DNA from: Alisma plantago-aquatica
Lineage: Eukaryota; Streptophyta; Magnoliopsida; Alismatales; Alismataceae
Reading direction: 5' to 3'
Assembly: GCA_963693085.1 (NCBI GenBank)
Contig: OY856411.1
Span: 1,344,395,550-1,344,459,549 of the forward strand
Length of the DNA stretch: 64,000 bases
In this document: positions 1-12,613 of the stretch, piece by piece
Numbering within the stretch: the stretch's first letter is position 1
Layout: the number at the start of each line of letters is the position of its first letter
The notes under the pieces: model-generated
Database searches by the model: none
Told to the model about the DNA's origin: nothing
The model's input: the letters and a program-made list of their open reading frames with translations, nothing else
Made by a program: the position numbers and the translations under genes

Positions 1-1558
1 AATCATTAACTTGATATTAAGAGTGGATTTAGCAATCATGATTAGACTCAAGATTAGTTGTATTTATCATGCATCAGAGTCACATGAGTATATTCAGAGA
101 CACTTTAGGGTTTTAGATTCATAAACATTGTGGTGAAGCCATTAGATAAATTAGATAATCATAAAGTTGATGTTTAAGGATATTAGTGGAATAGAAATAG
201 GGATCAACCCTTTAAATTAACTTTTGTAGAATACTCATGATTTTTTGATAATCTTAGAGTGTTTACTTGCAACTTTTGGTGTTATGAATCAGAAGATACA
301 ACATATATAAGATTTGGAGCAAATTATTGGATTTTCTAGTAGAGGGGAAGGAAAACCTTGAGACAGAAAATATTGGAGCCATGGATCACTACCCTAGGTT
401 AATGTTTGATTGTGATTGAACACTTCATGGGTTTCTTCTGCAAAGGAGTGGGTAAGGAGGATAGGCATGATGATCAGAGCACGGGCTGACGAGGAAGAGG
501 GAAATGAGTGAGAAAGAAAGAGATATCACATAAATATGTCGTCAAGGTTCAGGCATGTGAGTCAAACTTGGTATGGTTTGTATTTATAGGTGGGGGGCTA
601 GGGTTAGGGTTGTGTGAGTCTAGGCTTTTTCATGGCAGTGGGGAGATAAGAAGCTTCTTGAGTCACTTTGAGTAGCGGTGTTTCAAGGATAGATCTGTGT
701 CAGAAACGTGAGGGGAGAAAATGGAGGAAAATTAAGAAAAGAAAAAGGGGAATGTGGTCATGATATATAAAAGAGGAGCTTGGAGCTCAGGAGACTTCCC
801 TAGCCGACCCGAGATAGGGGACGATTGGGGGAGTCAGATAACGATCCAAGGGTTGGCCAATATGTCCCCTCTTCTAGGTCGATTTCTAGTGCCTACACAT
901 GCATGGCCCAGGGTCTTAGACCTTATTCAGTGTTGGTCCACTAAGCCAAAAACTCAGCCCAAGAAGAAGAAAAAGGATAATAAATTGGGGATTTCTATAT
1001 AACAACTTAGAAAAAAAATCAAGAAAGAGGTGGGAATATCCAATTGGAATGAAATTTGGACCCAAGTCTTGGAATATAGCTTAGAATTTATGAAAATTTT
1101 GAGGTCCAAAACATTATTCTAGGTTCCAAACTGATCAAAAGAAGTTGTGATTCTAATATAAGTATATTTTTATAATTCAAGGTATATTAACACATCAGAC
1201 TTTCAATCAAGTGCCACAACAAACTAGCAATTAAGGGATGATGATGTGGAGTCAAAAATCAACAATGTAAAGGGTAAAATGTAAAAATAATAGATATTTC
1301 AAAATATCACTTCATGGCACTCACCAAATCATGTAGAACACATGAGGACCAACTACATGTCTGTCTACTAGCTTGGAATGAAATGATTCATCTGACACAT
1401 CATACAGTCTTTCTAGATTGACCTACATATAATTTCATGGCATGTTGAATTATTTTGAAGGTCTTCATGTTCTCATGTTTCCCTACATGATAGGCACCAT
1501 AGATGATAACTTGATGGATGACACATAAATGGAGTTCTCATAATATTTAATGTACTAA
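1..1558. other. Left flank, no recognisable gene
   Basis: AT-rich sequence outside the nested retrotransposon block. The longest reading frame (754-1002, plus) is 82 codons, ends in a lysine run and resembles no family I know. A weak integrase-zinc-finger-like pattern can be read on the minus strand near 1380-1530, but it contains stops and is too degenerate to call. Probably old transposon debris. Confidence 0.5.
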
Positions 1559-3031
1559 TGTTGACCTAGAGGTTATACATTGTCCATATTTTGATAATGA
1601 CTTAACCACTCCATTCATATGTATCTAATATGTGTATTCAATATTGATTTCAGGTGTTAGGTAGATGAAAAGGATCAAATTGCTCAAGCCCTAATTTGCT
1701 CAAGTTCAAGTCAAAAGCAATACAAGTGTACAAATTAGGAAATCCATGTAAATGACCATAGAAGATTTTTATAATCACTTGTATTGATGATATGACTTGT
1801 AACTAAGATGAGAAAATTGATTGGGACACTTTGCACCAAGTTTTAATCACTTTTGATGCACTTTAGAAAATCGATCACAGGCTGTTGATCGGTCAAATTA
1901 CAATCTTGACTGATCCACTGGATCCATTTTCTGGAGAGTGCATCGGTCGAGTTGTGCATTCACAGAACTCGACCGATTGGGTTACTGACCAAACACAATT
2001 TTCATTGGTCGGTCGAGTTTCCTCAGGACAAACTCAATCGATGGTTTGAAAATTAGGTTTGTCTTTTATCCAATCGATCGAGTTACCTTTATTGAAACTC
2101 GACCGAATGCACTGTATGGAAATTGCAAAAAAAGTGATTGTGATTGTTGGTGACTTATTTGGATAAAAATAGATATGTTACCTTGGGGGAAAATGGCTAT
2201 AATTCGACCCTAAGTGTCCCCCAACTCAAAGGATCACCCTCAGCTATAAATAGGACCTCTTGTAGTTCATTCCAAGGTTGCTCATTCCATATATGCTTGG
2301 TTCTTACTTAGTTGAGAGTGTTGCACACCTTTGAGCCCCTTTCTCTCTCTACCTTCAAGTCAAATCTATGAGTATGAGTGAGTTAGGATCTGTTGTAAGA
2401 GATCTACCTCTTGTATCCATGTAAAGCTCTCCGCCTCCATCTTCCTACCCCCTTTCCTTATTGAAGAAAAGGCTTGAAGATTTTCTCTGAGTGAAGGAGA
2501 AGGAGTTGTTGTTCTTCAAGGTTGAAGAAAGCATGGTGTTCCAGATCTTCAAGTGAAGGAGATAGGTAAGGTGGACGTTCAAGAAGGATAGGTAATTCCT
2601 TGAAGGCCAAAGACTTGAAGGTGGAATGGGTAAGTCCTTGTTGAAGGTTGAAGACTCCTTGCTCAAGTGGGTAAGTTCATTCGATAGGTTGAAGATCCTT
2701 GCTTGAGGTATTAAGTCCTTGGATGAATGTGGTTTTATCTTGTAATCTTATGAATGAATATAAGAACATCAAGATTGCAAAGTCCTAGATCCTAACCACC
2801 TCTAGGTAGTGGACTGACTCACTTCTAGTTTGAAGTGTGGAACCACTCTAAACCACTTTGTCCAAGTGTATGTTCTTCCTTGTCTCTCACCCTTGCTATG
2901 CTTGCTAGTTAGGATCTCAAATTGGATGTATGTTTAAGTTTCTTCACTTAATATAATTTGGTGGTATAATTTGTTTTGTGAGATTTGTGAAGCTCTATTC
3001 ACCCTCCCACTCTAGAGCCCTTGATCCAACA
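1559..3031 (+). repeat. 5' LTR of element A
   Basis: This 1473 bp LTR (TGTTGACC...CCAACA) is followed two bases later by a primer-binding site. It aligns along its length with 27183-28413 plus 47095-47334. It holds a TATA box at 2245-2252 and, upstream of it at about 1865-2110, repeated half-sites of the type CGGTCGAG / CTCGACCG, paired as short inverted repeats. The region after the TATA box is rich in GAAGG/GGTTGAAG motifs (about 2460-2700). No protein is encoded; reading frames here are chance. Confidence 0.93.
2245..2252 (+). promoter_or_regulatory. TATA box of element A 5' LTR
   Basis: TATAAATA in the context AGCTATAAATAGGACC, about 800 bases before the LTR end. It is retained in the 3' LTR copy near 27870. 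The palindrome cluster ends about 130 bases upstream, as expected for a U3 regulatory region followed by the core promoter. Confidence 0.7.
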
Positions 3032-3033
3032 AG

Positions 3034-3049
3034 TGGTATCAGAGCAGGT
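3034..3049 (+). other. Primer-binding site of element A
   Basis: TGGTATCAGAGCAGG directly follows the LTR end after two bases. This is the standard plant copia primer site complementary to the 3' end of initiator-Met tRNA. It fixes the right edge of the 5' LTR at 3031. Confidence 0.9.
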
Positions 3050-3081
3050 CTTCTCCAAGCTACTTCCACAAGTAGGAGAAG

Positions 3082-5129
3082 ATGGGTGATTTAGAACTTA
3101 GATCTCTCAACTTGGAGGGAAGCTTCTCCATGCGACCTCCGATATTTGATGGCACCAACTTCCTCTATTGGAAGAGAAGAATGCAGTTCTATATCCAAGG
3201 AGTAAGCTATGAGATGTGGAAGGTGGTTCATCTAAAGTATGAAGATCCAAAGGGGGAAATCTCTACATGGATGTAAGCCCAAATGAAGCAAGCTCAGCTC
3301 AATGCAAAAGTCATGAGCATCATCTATGCAACCCTCACCCCATCCGAGTTCAACCGGATCTCCTTTTGGGACACCGCACATGAAATTTGGAACAAGATAT
3401 GTGTCACATATGAAGGAACAGAGCAAGTGAAGGAAGCCAAGATCTACATGCTTGGTGGTCTACTTGAGAACTTCAAGATGGGAAAGAATGAAAGAGTGGA
3501 GGACATGTACACAAGGCTTAATGTGATCATCAATGGATTGGCAACCCTTAGTAGTGTGATAGAAAAAGGCACAATCAACTCAAAAATCTTGAGATCTCTT
3601 CCAAAGAGATGGGATCCTAAGGTTACATCCATTGAAGAAGTGTACAAGCTTAGTGAATTGTCAACCGAGGAGCTGGTTGGAAACCTTCAAGCCCATGAGC
3701 CAAGACTTGATAAGCAAGAAGTAAGAAGAAAATAGAGAAGAGAAGGAGTCCAAGAAGATCAAGGACACAACCTTCAAAGCTCAAATTGAAGAGATAGTTC
3801 GGCAGCAACAACTTGATGTCAAGTCCCCTACTCCTTTCTCAAGTGAAGATGAAGGCCCAAATGAGCATGAAGCTAACTACTCCAAGGGAAAACACTTCAA
3901 GGGGAAGCCTTCTTCATCAACTCCTAGATGCTATCAATGTGGCCAAAAAGGCCATTACAAGAGTGACTACCCCAAGGCCAAGAAGAGCCACCACAAGAGT
4001 AGCCACAAGAAGGACAAGGAGTACAAGAAAGAAGGAAAATATAAGAGAAAGGAGAAGAAAGAAAGAAGAAGCAAAGATGCAGCTCATGCAGCTTGGGAGG
4101 AGTCTTCCTCAAGTTCTTCTAGTATCGAAGATGGAGAATTCCACCTTGCTGTCATGGCCTCTACAAGTGATGAGGTAGGTGAGGTAAGTGAGGTAAGTGA
4201 AGTCAATTTGCGTGAGTTGTCTAAAGAAACTCTTATTGATATGCTTAATGCTTTCCGGTCATCTTTTACTAAATGCAAACCTAAAAAGAAAAGGTTAGGA
4301 AAGATAATAGATGATCTTTATGCTAAGATTGAGATTCTTAATCAAAATGAAAAGCTGCACCTTGATAGTATCGATACTTTACAAGGGCAATTTCTTGATC
4401 TTGAGCTCCAATACAATGGAGTTGAAGTTGAGAATGGTGTCTACCTTAAGAACATTGTTACTCTTAAGGAAGAAAACCAAAAATGCCTAGATGATATAAA
4501 TGCTCTTAAAACTAAAAAATGTAGAACTCAATCTCATTGATGAAGCTAGGAAGCAAGAAACTCATGCTTATAAAAAAGAAATTCTTTTGCTTAAATCTGA
4601 AACTGCTAAGTTGCTTGCTCAAGTTAATGATCTATCATCTAGACCTATTTTGCAAAGTAATGAGGTAGCTAGCACTGCTTTAGAACGTGATTCTTTTCAT
4701 ACTAACGCCCTCTATTTAGAGGCCGACCTATTGCATGCTAGAGATGATCTTACTAGTTTATCTTCTACTGTCATTAACCTTAGTGATGATAATGCTAAGT
4801 TAAGAGCTTCTTTGCAAAAGTTTCTTATGGGAAAGAAATCCCTTGATACTATCCTAGAACACTCTACCAAACAAATTGGTACTAGTGGTTTAGGATATGA
4901 TGGGACTGCTCCTAAGGGTAAGAACAAGAATAAGAACAAGAGTAAGGGTAAGAAGAAGAGTGTAGAACCTCCTTTCTTTCATGGAGAAACTTCTGGCTCT
5001 AAGAACCCAATGATATGTGTTCATTGTAAATGTGATGATCATTACTCTACTTATTGTCCTTACAAGCCAAAGGGGACCAACCCAAAGATGAAATGGGTCC
5101 CCAAGCTAACCCCAAATCCCAAAGTTTGA
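3082..5129 (+). pseudogene. Decayed gag of element A (Sirevirus type)
   Basis: It encodes the capsid/nucleocapsid polyprotein of the retrotransposon. The start ATG at 3082 lies 30 bases after the primer site. The N-terminal part shows the copia gag pattern FDGTNFLYWKRRM, then IIYATLTPSEFNRI and the region before EELVGNLQAHE. The first zinc knuckle (about 3930-3975) reads CYQCGQKGHYKSDYP: its last Cys is replaced by Tyr, so CCHC is broken. A Lys-rich stretch and a long heptad-like, probably coiled-coil region follow (4200-4850). A second knuckle at about 5020 (CVHCKCDDHYSTYCP) is intact. In-frame stops lie at 3274 and 3733, with frameshifts near 3800 and 4530. Two knuckles plus a coiled-coil tail fit Sireviruses. 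No functional Gag can be made. Confidence 0.88.
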
Positions 5130-5150
5130 GTTGGGTACCGACATCCTTCT

Positions 5151-7586
5151 TTCATGCAGGTCAAAAGAAGGTGGATTGTTGATAGTGGCTGCTCAAAGCA
5201 TATGACACGTGAAATCAACCATTTCAACATATTCATAAAAAAGAAAGGAGGATTGGTGACCTTTGGGAACAACAAGAAGGGTAAGATAATAGGTGAGGGT
5301 GATGTAGGCAACGAGCTAAGTATTAAAAATGTTTGCTTCTAGATTCCCTCACTTACAATGTCATATATAAGGGAACTAGAAAGGGTAATCTTTATGTTAT
5401 TGTGCTTGATGCTCTAAAGCCCGTACTTGATAGATGCTTGGTTGTGGATAAAAATGATATTTCTCTTTGGCATCACCGGTTGGGTCATGTGAATATGCAT
5501 CAAATGAAGAAATTGAGCAAAAAGGAATTGGTTCAGGGACTTTCCAAATTGGATTTTGAAAAGGACGAGGAATGTCAACCTTGTACGCAAGGCAAGCAAA
5601 CCAAGTCCTCTTTCAAATCCAAAGGAGTCCTTAGTACCAAAAGAGATCTTGAGCTTCTTCATATTGATCTAAACTCAAACACTTCGTGGTTCCAAGTATT
5701 GTCTTGTGATTGTTGATGATTTCTCTCGCTATACTTGGATATTCTTTCTCGTTTCTAAAAGTGATACTCTAGATGTTTTCTCGAGCTTTTGTAAACGAGT
5801 TGAAAATGAAGCTTCTTGCCGGATTGTTTCTATCCATAGTGACCATGGGGGAGAGTTTGAAAATGATCTTTTTGAGAGTTTTTGTGAAAATTTTGGTTAC
5901 TCGCACAATTTCTCTTCTCCTCGTACACCTCAACAAAATGGGGTAGTAGAGAGAAAGAATATGTTGATACAGGAGATGCCTAGGACCATGCTTCTAGAAT
6001 ATGACATTCCTAAGAAGTTTTGGGTTGAAGCCATAGCACCTCTGGCTTTGTGCAGAACTGAGTTTTCACGCATCCTTCTTGGAAGAAAACCCCCTATGAG
6101 TTATGGCATGGTAGAAAGCCATCCATCGATTTCTTTCACTTTTTTAGATGTCCTTGTTTTGTTTTAAACACAAAGTATTCTCTCGACAAGTTTGATCCAA
6201 AATCATACAAGGCTTTCCTCCTAGGTTGTAGCACTACAAGCAGGGCTTATAGAGTTTTCAATATTGAACTGTCTAACATTGAAGAATCTATTAATGTTAA
6301 GTTTATTGAATCTAATCCTGCTATTGGAAAGAATGTTGTTGATAATGATGTTGCAGATGACTTAATTCCTATCTTGAAAGACCTCAAAATTGACAACAAA
6401 GGTAAGTAGGTGGTTGAAGCAGAAGATGAAGAGAAGAAGGATCCCACTCCTCTCTTTGCAAAGAATCATCCCAAAGAGCTAATCATTGGCAACCCATTCG
6501 AGAGAGTGAAGACACGAGCTGCCTAAAACAAAGAACAAACAGACAGTGCCTTCATCTCACAGTTGGAGCCAAAGAACATCAAGGAAGCTCTTGGAGATGA
6601 TGAGTGGATCCTAGCCGTGCAGGAGGAACTAGAGCAATTCGAGAAGAACCGAGTGTGGACCCTAGTGCCAAGACCAAGTGATAGAAAAATCATTGGCACC
6701 AAGTGGGTCTACCACAACAAGCTTGATGAAAATGGCAAGATGGTAAGGAACAAAGCAAGATGGAAACTTCATCAACCAAGGCAAGTACACCAGTGAACTA
6801 CTCAAACACTTTGAAATGGAGAACATGAAGCCGATGGACACACTCATGTCCAACACCGCCAAACTTGATAGAGATGAAGATAGTAAGAATGTAGACGAGA
6901 AGTTCTATAGAGGTATGATTGGAAGTTTACTTTATTTAATTGCATCTAGACCCGATATTATGTTTAGTGTTGGCTTGTGTGCTCACTTTCAATCAAGTCC
7001 TAGGAAATCACATCTTATTTTTGGTAAGAGGATTTTGAGGTACTTAGCCAAAACTCAAAACTTTGGTCTATGGTACCCTAAGTCAAGGGACTTTACTCTT
7101 ATAGCATATAGTGATGTTGATTACATATGTTGTTTGGTTGATAGAAAGTGCACAAGTGGAACTTGCTTCCTTCTAGGACCATACTTGGTGTCTTGATTTT
7201 CCAAGAAACAGAGCACCGTGGCATTATCAACTACCGAGGTTGAATACATTGCAGCCAGGAGTTGTTGTCCCTGGGTCCTATGGATGAAGCAAATGCTCCA
7301 AGACTTTAACATACATTTTGATATTTCTCCTATCTATTATGATAATACTAGTGCAATCAATCTTTCTTATAATCCTATATTGCATAGTAGAGCTAAACAT
7401 ATAGAGGTTTGTCATCATTTTCTTAGTGATCACATGGCTAAAAAGGATATTTATATCACGCATGTGGACACGTAAAATCAGTTGGCAGACATTTTCACTA
7501 AACCTCTAGCTAGAGAGAAATTTAATTTTATTAGATCTAAACTGCTCATAGTTGCTTATGATAATATTGACATGTTATTTAGCTAG
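5151..7586 (+). pseudogene. Decayed pol of element A with deleted reverse-transcriptase core
   Basis: Domains in order: aspartic protease (WIVDSGCSKHMT near 5175), GAG-pre-integrase (LWHHRLGHVNMHQM near 5470, C..C at about 5577), integrase core (VDDFSRYTWIFF at 5710, SDHGGEFEN at 5840, PQQNGVVERKN at 5932), start of RT (WILAVQEELEQFEKNRVWTLVP at 6605, IGTKWVYHNKLDENG at 6693), RNase H (SRPDIMFSVG at 6949, ALSTTEVEYIAA at 7220, tail LADIFTKPLA near 7485). Between KARW (about 6768) and YTSELLKHFEMEN (about 6788) the sequence jumps from early RT to just before RNase H, so the palm with the catalytic YVDD box is absent. Further stops occur at 5340, 6165, 6408 and 7195. The last codon is the TAG at 7584. 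Confidence 0.88.
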
Positions 7587-7952
7587 TTTCTTTTATCCTA
7601 TATGTCTTGCTCATGCTTTACTCACCTTGCTTGTCTAAAATTTCTTAATTTGCTTGTTGACATGCTGAGTTTCACTTGTTTTTGGGCATTTATCAAATTT
7701 TGGGTTTTTATTGCTAAATAGTACCAAATGATGAGTGATATGTGCCTAAGTATGTTCAATATACATAATAGACTCGAAAAATGAATTTAATTAGCATTCA
7801 TATGGCTAGAAATTGAGTTTGATTGTTTTAGGTCAGGTTGATCATCGGTTGAGTTTCCCCCGGGACAAACTCGGCTGACTATTCTCCCTCTCAACTAGAG
7901 AATAGTTGATCAATTACCCTTCTTCTAGCCCTAAGCTCTCTACCCAAACCCT
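7587..7952. other. Spacer of element A after pol
   Basis: Non-coding stretch between the pol stop and the insertion point of element B. It contains one CGGTTGAGTTT / AAACTCGGCTGA inverted pair at about 7848-7875, like the half-sites in the LTR of A. The last five bases (ACCCT, 7948-7952) are the left target-site duplication of element B; the other copy is 23919-23923. The spacer resumes after element B up to the env-like ORF at 24060. Confidence 0.7.
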
Positions 7953-9119
7953 TGTTGGTATGTATGCCTATAGAGCAAGTCATGTGATGATTGTAATGGG
8001 GTACTTTGTAAATGATTTGAATAATAATAAAGGCAATTTCCAATTTATATGTTTTGACTATTTTTGAGATGATAGTGTAACATGATAGATGTCTAAAGAA
8101 TTGTTTTACTCGATGACGTATGCTTTTGGGTTGAGGACCTAAATGATGAGATCATACGGATGTTAAGAGTGTACTTTCTTGTTCAGTCCCTAGTCGGTTG
8201 TTATTGTGGAAATAACCATATACATCAATAACACTAAAGACTAGATTGTGTATTGGTTGATGGCAGAATCTCATTAATCATGATATAGTGATATCAAACC
8301 AAGCACATAGGTACTTGTTAGAGAACAAGTGTACCAGACAGACCCACCATGAGAGTGACACATGGAACCATGATTTGGTAGTCACAGTCAGCTCTCACAG
8401 TGATGGTGGTGAGTGTGATTCTTCAACCTGAAATCACTACACTCAACACATGTCATTGGGTACACTTTGACATCATCAAACGTAGTCCTGAAACATGGGT
8501 TGTTATAAAGGTGATGATTGGGTGACTTTGACACATGGGGCTTTTGAGGGGTGAGTGATAGATATGGGATTTGTCCCTCCTAAGGGAGTTTGATGTCCAT
8601 GGCCACTTGATGAGTAGGATTGAGAAAGGCATGTGCATGCATGTGTGAATCAATATGTGATATTGATGTCACACACATCTCACCCAGTCTGCTATGAGAT
8701 CAAGGAAATGTATGAATGTTGAAAAGATGATTGTACCATGCCTTGAGTTCATTCAGGACATTAGTGATAAAGGAATTATACATTCGATGTAACACCATTC
8801 ACGGATTGTAGGATTAAAAGTTGTTCTCCAACTTTCTATTTCACTTGGGTAGCACTGATGTGCGACTAGGCACCGCTCTTTACTTGTGAAGTCATAAGTG
8901 TTATGGACTCTCACTACCAATGTGAAATGGACCTGCAAGGTCATACACATAGGATTCAACCTGGAAGAGGAGTTTATCCACAAATGATGTTTAGATTGAT
9001 TACTAAAGGAGTTTAGTGGTTCAATTAAACACTCAGTTGATTGATAGCTCAAAATCATAGTGTTCAAGGTGTTGGACCAATTGATTAGAGTATCAGATTG
9101 ATTGAAATTGCAATTGACT

Positions 9120-9535
9120 AATTTTGCATAGTCTGCACTTCCAACCAATCGGCTCATGTGATGAACCGATCGGCTCAGGTTGGTGAACCAATCGACTCAA
9201 GTGTTGAGTCGATCGGCTCATGTGTCAATGAAACGATCGGCTCAATTGTTGAACCGGTCGATTCGTGTGACCAGCCGAGATCGTTTAGAAAGTCAGAAGA
9301 CTCTTTTTGCAAAAACATATTTGTTTCACTTGTACAAATTTGATTTGGACAAGGACTAATATTTGATTAGTCAGAAACAAACATCAAATTCAATTCGAGT
9401 TGGACCAGGGTCACGAACCGATCGGCTCATGCTTGAATCGATCGGCTCAGGTGTCCCAACCGATCAGTTTAGGTGTGAACCGATCGGCTCAGGTCCCCAA
9501 CCGATTGTTTCATGCTTGAAATGATCGGTTCAGCT
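9120..9535 (+). repeat. Array of CGATCGG palindromes in the LTR of element B
   Basis: About a dozen copies of a degenerate unit ACCGATCGGCTCA(T/G), whose core CCGATCGG is self-complementary, recur every 20-40 bases in two blocks (about 9145-9280 and 9415-9535). Copies are mutated to different degrees. The same array is present in the 3' LTR at about 22880-23285. It lies immediately upstream of the TATA box, the position of an enhancer-like region. Similar motifs occur in the leader at about 10667-10725. Confidence 0.85.
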
Positions 9536-9630
9536 GGCACAGTTGGTTGTTTTGTGGAAAATCTTGAACCCTTCTACTCCTGCTTTAATCCCACATTGTT
9601 TGGGGTAGAGAACCTTATCCCATGACCCTC

Positions 9631-9640
9631 CTATATATAG
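9631..9640 (+). promoter_or_regulatory. TATA box of element B 5' LTR
   Basis: CTATATATAG in the context CCTCCTATATATAGGGGTATTGG; the identical motif is in the 3' LTR near 23378. It lies directly downstream of the CGATCGG array and is the best candidate core promoter for genomic RNA of element B. Confidence 0.65.
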
Positions 9641-10171
9641 GGGTATTGGGGGATTCTCAAAGTACAACTCAAAACACCAGTTGCTCTGCAAAGTTGTCAT
9701 TCTCTCTCGTTTTGGTAACCAGGAGAGTCCGAGCAAGTGCTACACGATAAGGGAGGCATAGCAAGGGAAAGACAACTGCAGAAAAGCAACTGGTTGCAGT
9801 AGAGTGTGTCGGTGTCTAGTACGCTAACAGGAGGGTGTGACTCCTTCTGATTCCTTTTGGGATAAGGAGATCGGAGTTCCAGGTAGTCCGTATGGACGAC
9901 TACAGAGGCGGGAGACTTATGCCGCTCGGAGGACATCTGTCAATCCCGACAGTCCCGGAGAGACCAGGAGCTGCACAGACACGTCCAAGACCGTAGGTGA
10001 AGACCGCGCAAGCCATGAGGTAACATCTCCGAGCAAGCCTCGGGACAAGGTACGCCTCTACAAACCATCCTTCCTATTGTATAGACGTTGACACGATTCC
10101 TTTTTTCTGGGTTTGGGAGAAGAATTTTTTTTTGTTTCTGATGCATTCTCTGTCTCCCCTAAAACCCAACA

Positions 10172-11124
10172 GTGGTATCAGAGCCACGTCAACTGCTCTA
10201 TACTTTAGGATTATCGATATGGTCGGTTTTGGTTTGTTGCCTTTATTTATTGCATACGATGCGAATAAAATTGGCTTTATGCATGTCCAATCCTAAATCC
10301 ACAAATCCCTATATACATATATGATATGTAATATGGATGCACTCGATACGCGTCACCCTTAAATGAGTTTTGTGGAGGATGTACAACATGGTAATGGCGA
10401 CTAAACCCTATGTATGTGTGCTTGGTTGAATGTGGTTGCTTGCATCTCGGTCTGCGCACCGATTCCCTATCTCCTATTCCTGATGTAACTCGAGATTTCT
10501 TTCCTACCTTTGCTCCCCCCGAATGTAACTCGGGGTTTCCTTTTTCAAATGTAAAATAGGATAGATTTTTTATTTCCTGTTACGTCAAAGAACGGCGGAC
10601 TTTTTGATGATCGGTTTGAGGAGCGAGATGAGTGGGTGGCGGCCTGAGGAGATGCACGATGACCAGTGAACCGATCGGCTGGTGGTGCCAGTCGATTGGC
10701 TGGTAGCACCCAACCGACCGTCCTGATGGCGAGCAGATCAATCATGGAGATGAGTTGATCAAACCCAGAAAGGCAAAGCACAAAGTTCATCTTGTACATG
10801 TTGCATGTGATGTGGACCAAGATGATCGTGATTCCTCTTGGCTCAAGGAATCACATTAGGATGGCCATAATCATTGCTTTTATCATTTTGCATGTTTTCT
10901 TTGGGATATAGCATGTATATGATACTTACTATATTGTGGTGATTGGATATGTATATGTACCTATAAAACCAAATCCCTCATTAAATATTAAAGTTTTAGA
11001 TGCCTTCCCAATGCGACACACGTGAAAAGCTTGATCGGCCAAGTGTGGGCACGCCCTAGCATGGTACACTGTCTATCTCGTGGAAGCGTGAAGGATGGAT
11101 ATGTGGGTCTACCCTAGCAAGGTG
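10172..11124 (+). other. Leader of element B with primer-binding site
   Basis: Begins with the primer site TGGTATCAGAGCCACG at 10174. No gag is recognisable. The sequence has a CCGATCGGCTGG / CCAGTCGATTGGCTGG cluster at 10667-10710. It ends with AGGTG (11120-11124), the left target duplication of element C. The leader resumes at 17884 and runs to the pol-region ATG at 18271. Confidence 0.75.
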
Positions 11125-12565
11125 TGTTGGCTAAATGGACATCATTTAATCCCTTTGTTTTGATAATGACAAACATTTCATTCTTATGGATCTAACATGC
11201 TACTTGAATGTTGCAGGAATAAGGTGGATGACAAATACTTGGAAGATCTATATGCTAAAATTGCTTTAAGTCATGAATGTAATCAAATGTAAAAAACTTA
11301 TACAAATATATAATGTACAAGTACTTAGACATCATGTAAATCAAGCGTTAGATCTTTTCTAGACAATCACAACACTTAGATAGGTCATCCCCTAAAATAG
11401 TGTCACATATGCACACTCATACACACACTTATTACTTGGTTTAAAAACATTGAAACAGGGTTAATCTCGGTCGACAAAATTCTCGACCGAGACACTCTCG
11501 GTCGACAAACTCTTCGACTGAGAAAGACTCAGGTAGCCGTTAGACACAGCAGACAAGGTAGTTGGGAGTTGGATTAGAATGTTATATACACTTGCTCCAG
11601 ACAGTCCCTCGGTCGACAAGTCCTCGACCGAGAATGACTCTCGGTCGACAATTCTTCGACCGAGATGAGTTCTGTCTGCACTTTTCAGAGTTAATTAACT
11701 AGTCGTTGTTAAAGCAACTAATGGTTACCTAACGGCTAGTTAAGCACTAAGAACCCCCTAGAAAGTGTCTAGAACGTCCTTAAGCATCCATAGGCCATTC
11801 TTATAAATAGGACAAGCCATAGGACACCCAAAAACACACTTGTGCTACACTTGAGCATTCATACTTGCAATTGGCAATTCATTCTTGTGAGCAATTGAGC
11901 AATTCCAACATTGGCTATATATTTCCATGGCTCTAAATTCATGTCCTATAGGATAGCATCTCCTACCCACTACACCTACACTTCCATACACATTGGTCAG
12001 GAGATCAAAACGCTTGATATAGGAAATCAAGCCTTGTGCTACAATGGTATTGTAATTTCAGTTTTTCCTTCTTGTTCCTTTTTATCCTTTGTACCCTCCT
12101 TGCTACTCCTAGGGTTGGAGGTTGCGGATTGGAGAGGGTTTGACTTCTCACGTGGAGAAGGGTCTTCTCGGTGGAGAAGGTAGACTTTGGACTACTTCAA
12201 GAAGGTTGTCTCAACGGGAAGCTACATCAAGAGGAAGGCTACTTCAAGGGGAGCTTGAGGTTACTTCAAGGAAGGTTGCTTTAAGGTTGGTGAGACTACT
12301 TCTAGGTGAAGGCTGTCCGAAGGGTTTGGTGAAAGTATTGTAATTTTATGTAACATCCTTGCGAGGTAATAAAATTAAATACTTTCAAAATCCTGGTTGG
12401 GTAAGCAACCGGGTAGTGGATTGACTGCCTTAGTATTTGCTAAGGTTGGAACCACTCCAAATCCTTGTCCCCTTGTCCAATATTCTTGCGGTTGCTTACT
12501 TTGGTTGAATTATTATTAAAATAATTATAAAACCCTATTCACCCCCCCCCTCTAGTGGTTTTTGA
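11125..12565 (+). repeat. 5' LTR of element C
   Basis: 1441 bp LTR with a TATA box (TATAAATAG, 11802-11810). At 11465-11665 it has three hairpin-like pairs of the form CTCGGTCGAC...TCGACCGAG. Downstream of the TATA box is a CTTCAAG/GAAGG-rich stretch (about 12130-12300) with several internal repeats. It ends in TTTTTGA where the partner LTR has TTTTTCA. Confidence 0.9.
11465..11665. repeat. CTCGGTCGAC inverted-repeat cluster, LTR of element C
   Basis: Pairs of CTCGGTCGAC(AA) and TTCGACCGAG separated by 5-8 bases occur at about 11467-11495, 11500-11522, 11610-11632 and 11640-11665. Each can fold into a short stem. The same cluster is kept in the 3' LTR at about 16782-16980, and related pairs are in the interior at 14487-14660. 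Confidence 0.85.
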
Positions 12566-12567
12566 AT

Positions 12568-12583
12568 TGGTATCAGAGCAGGG
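12568..12583 (+). other. Primer-binding site of element C
   Basis: TGGTATCAGAGCAGGG three bases past the LTR end at 12565; the initiator-Met tRNA type shared by elements A, B and the LARD. Confidence 0.88.
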
Positions 12584-12613
12584 CTTCAAGGAACTCTAAC
12601 AAAGTCTTGAAGA

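Larger units (their letters stand above)
7953..10171 (+). repeat. 5' LTR of element B
   Basis: 2219 bp, matching 21700-23918 along its length. A TATA box (CTATATATAG, 9631-9640) lies about 540 bases before the LTR end. The palindrome array at 9120-9535 sits just upstream of it in U3. The LTR ends in CCCAACA, followed by the Met-tRNA primer site. The antisense frames at 8753-9157 and 22500-22904 are parallel in both LTRs and are not genes. Confidence 0.92.

Noticed and set aside
1340..1530. Minus-strand pattern vaguely like a gypsy integrase zinc finger (H..H, KDC..C..CQ-like)
   Set aside because: Contains stops, key spacing is off and no neighbouring integrase core is seen.
8753..9157. 134-codon minus-strand frame repeated at 22500-22904
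   Set aside because: Appears only because both LTRs of element B are alike; no domain and it overlaps U3.
10172..11124. Possible gag in the leader of element B
   Set aside because: No frame with gag-like motifs; only the primer site and palindromic motifs are supportable.
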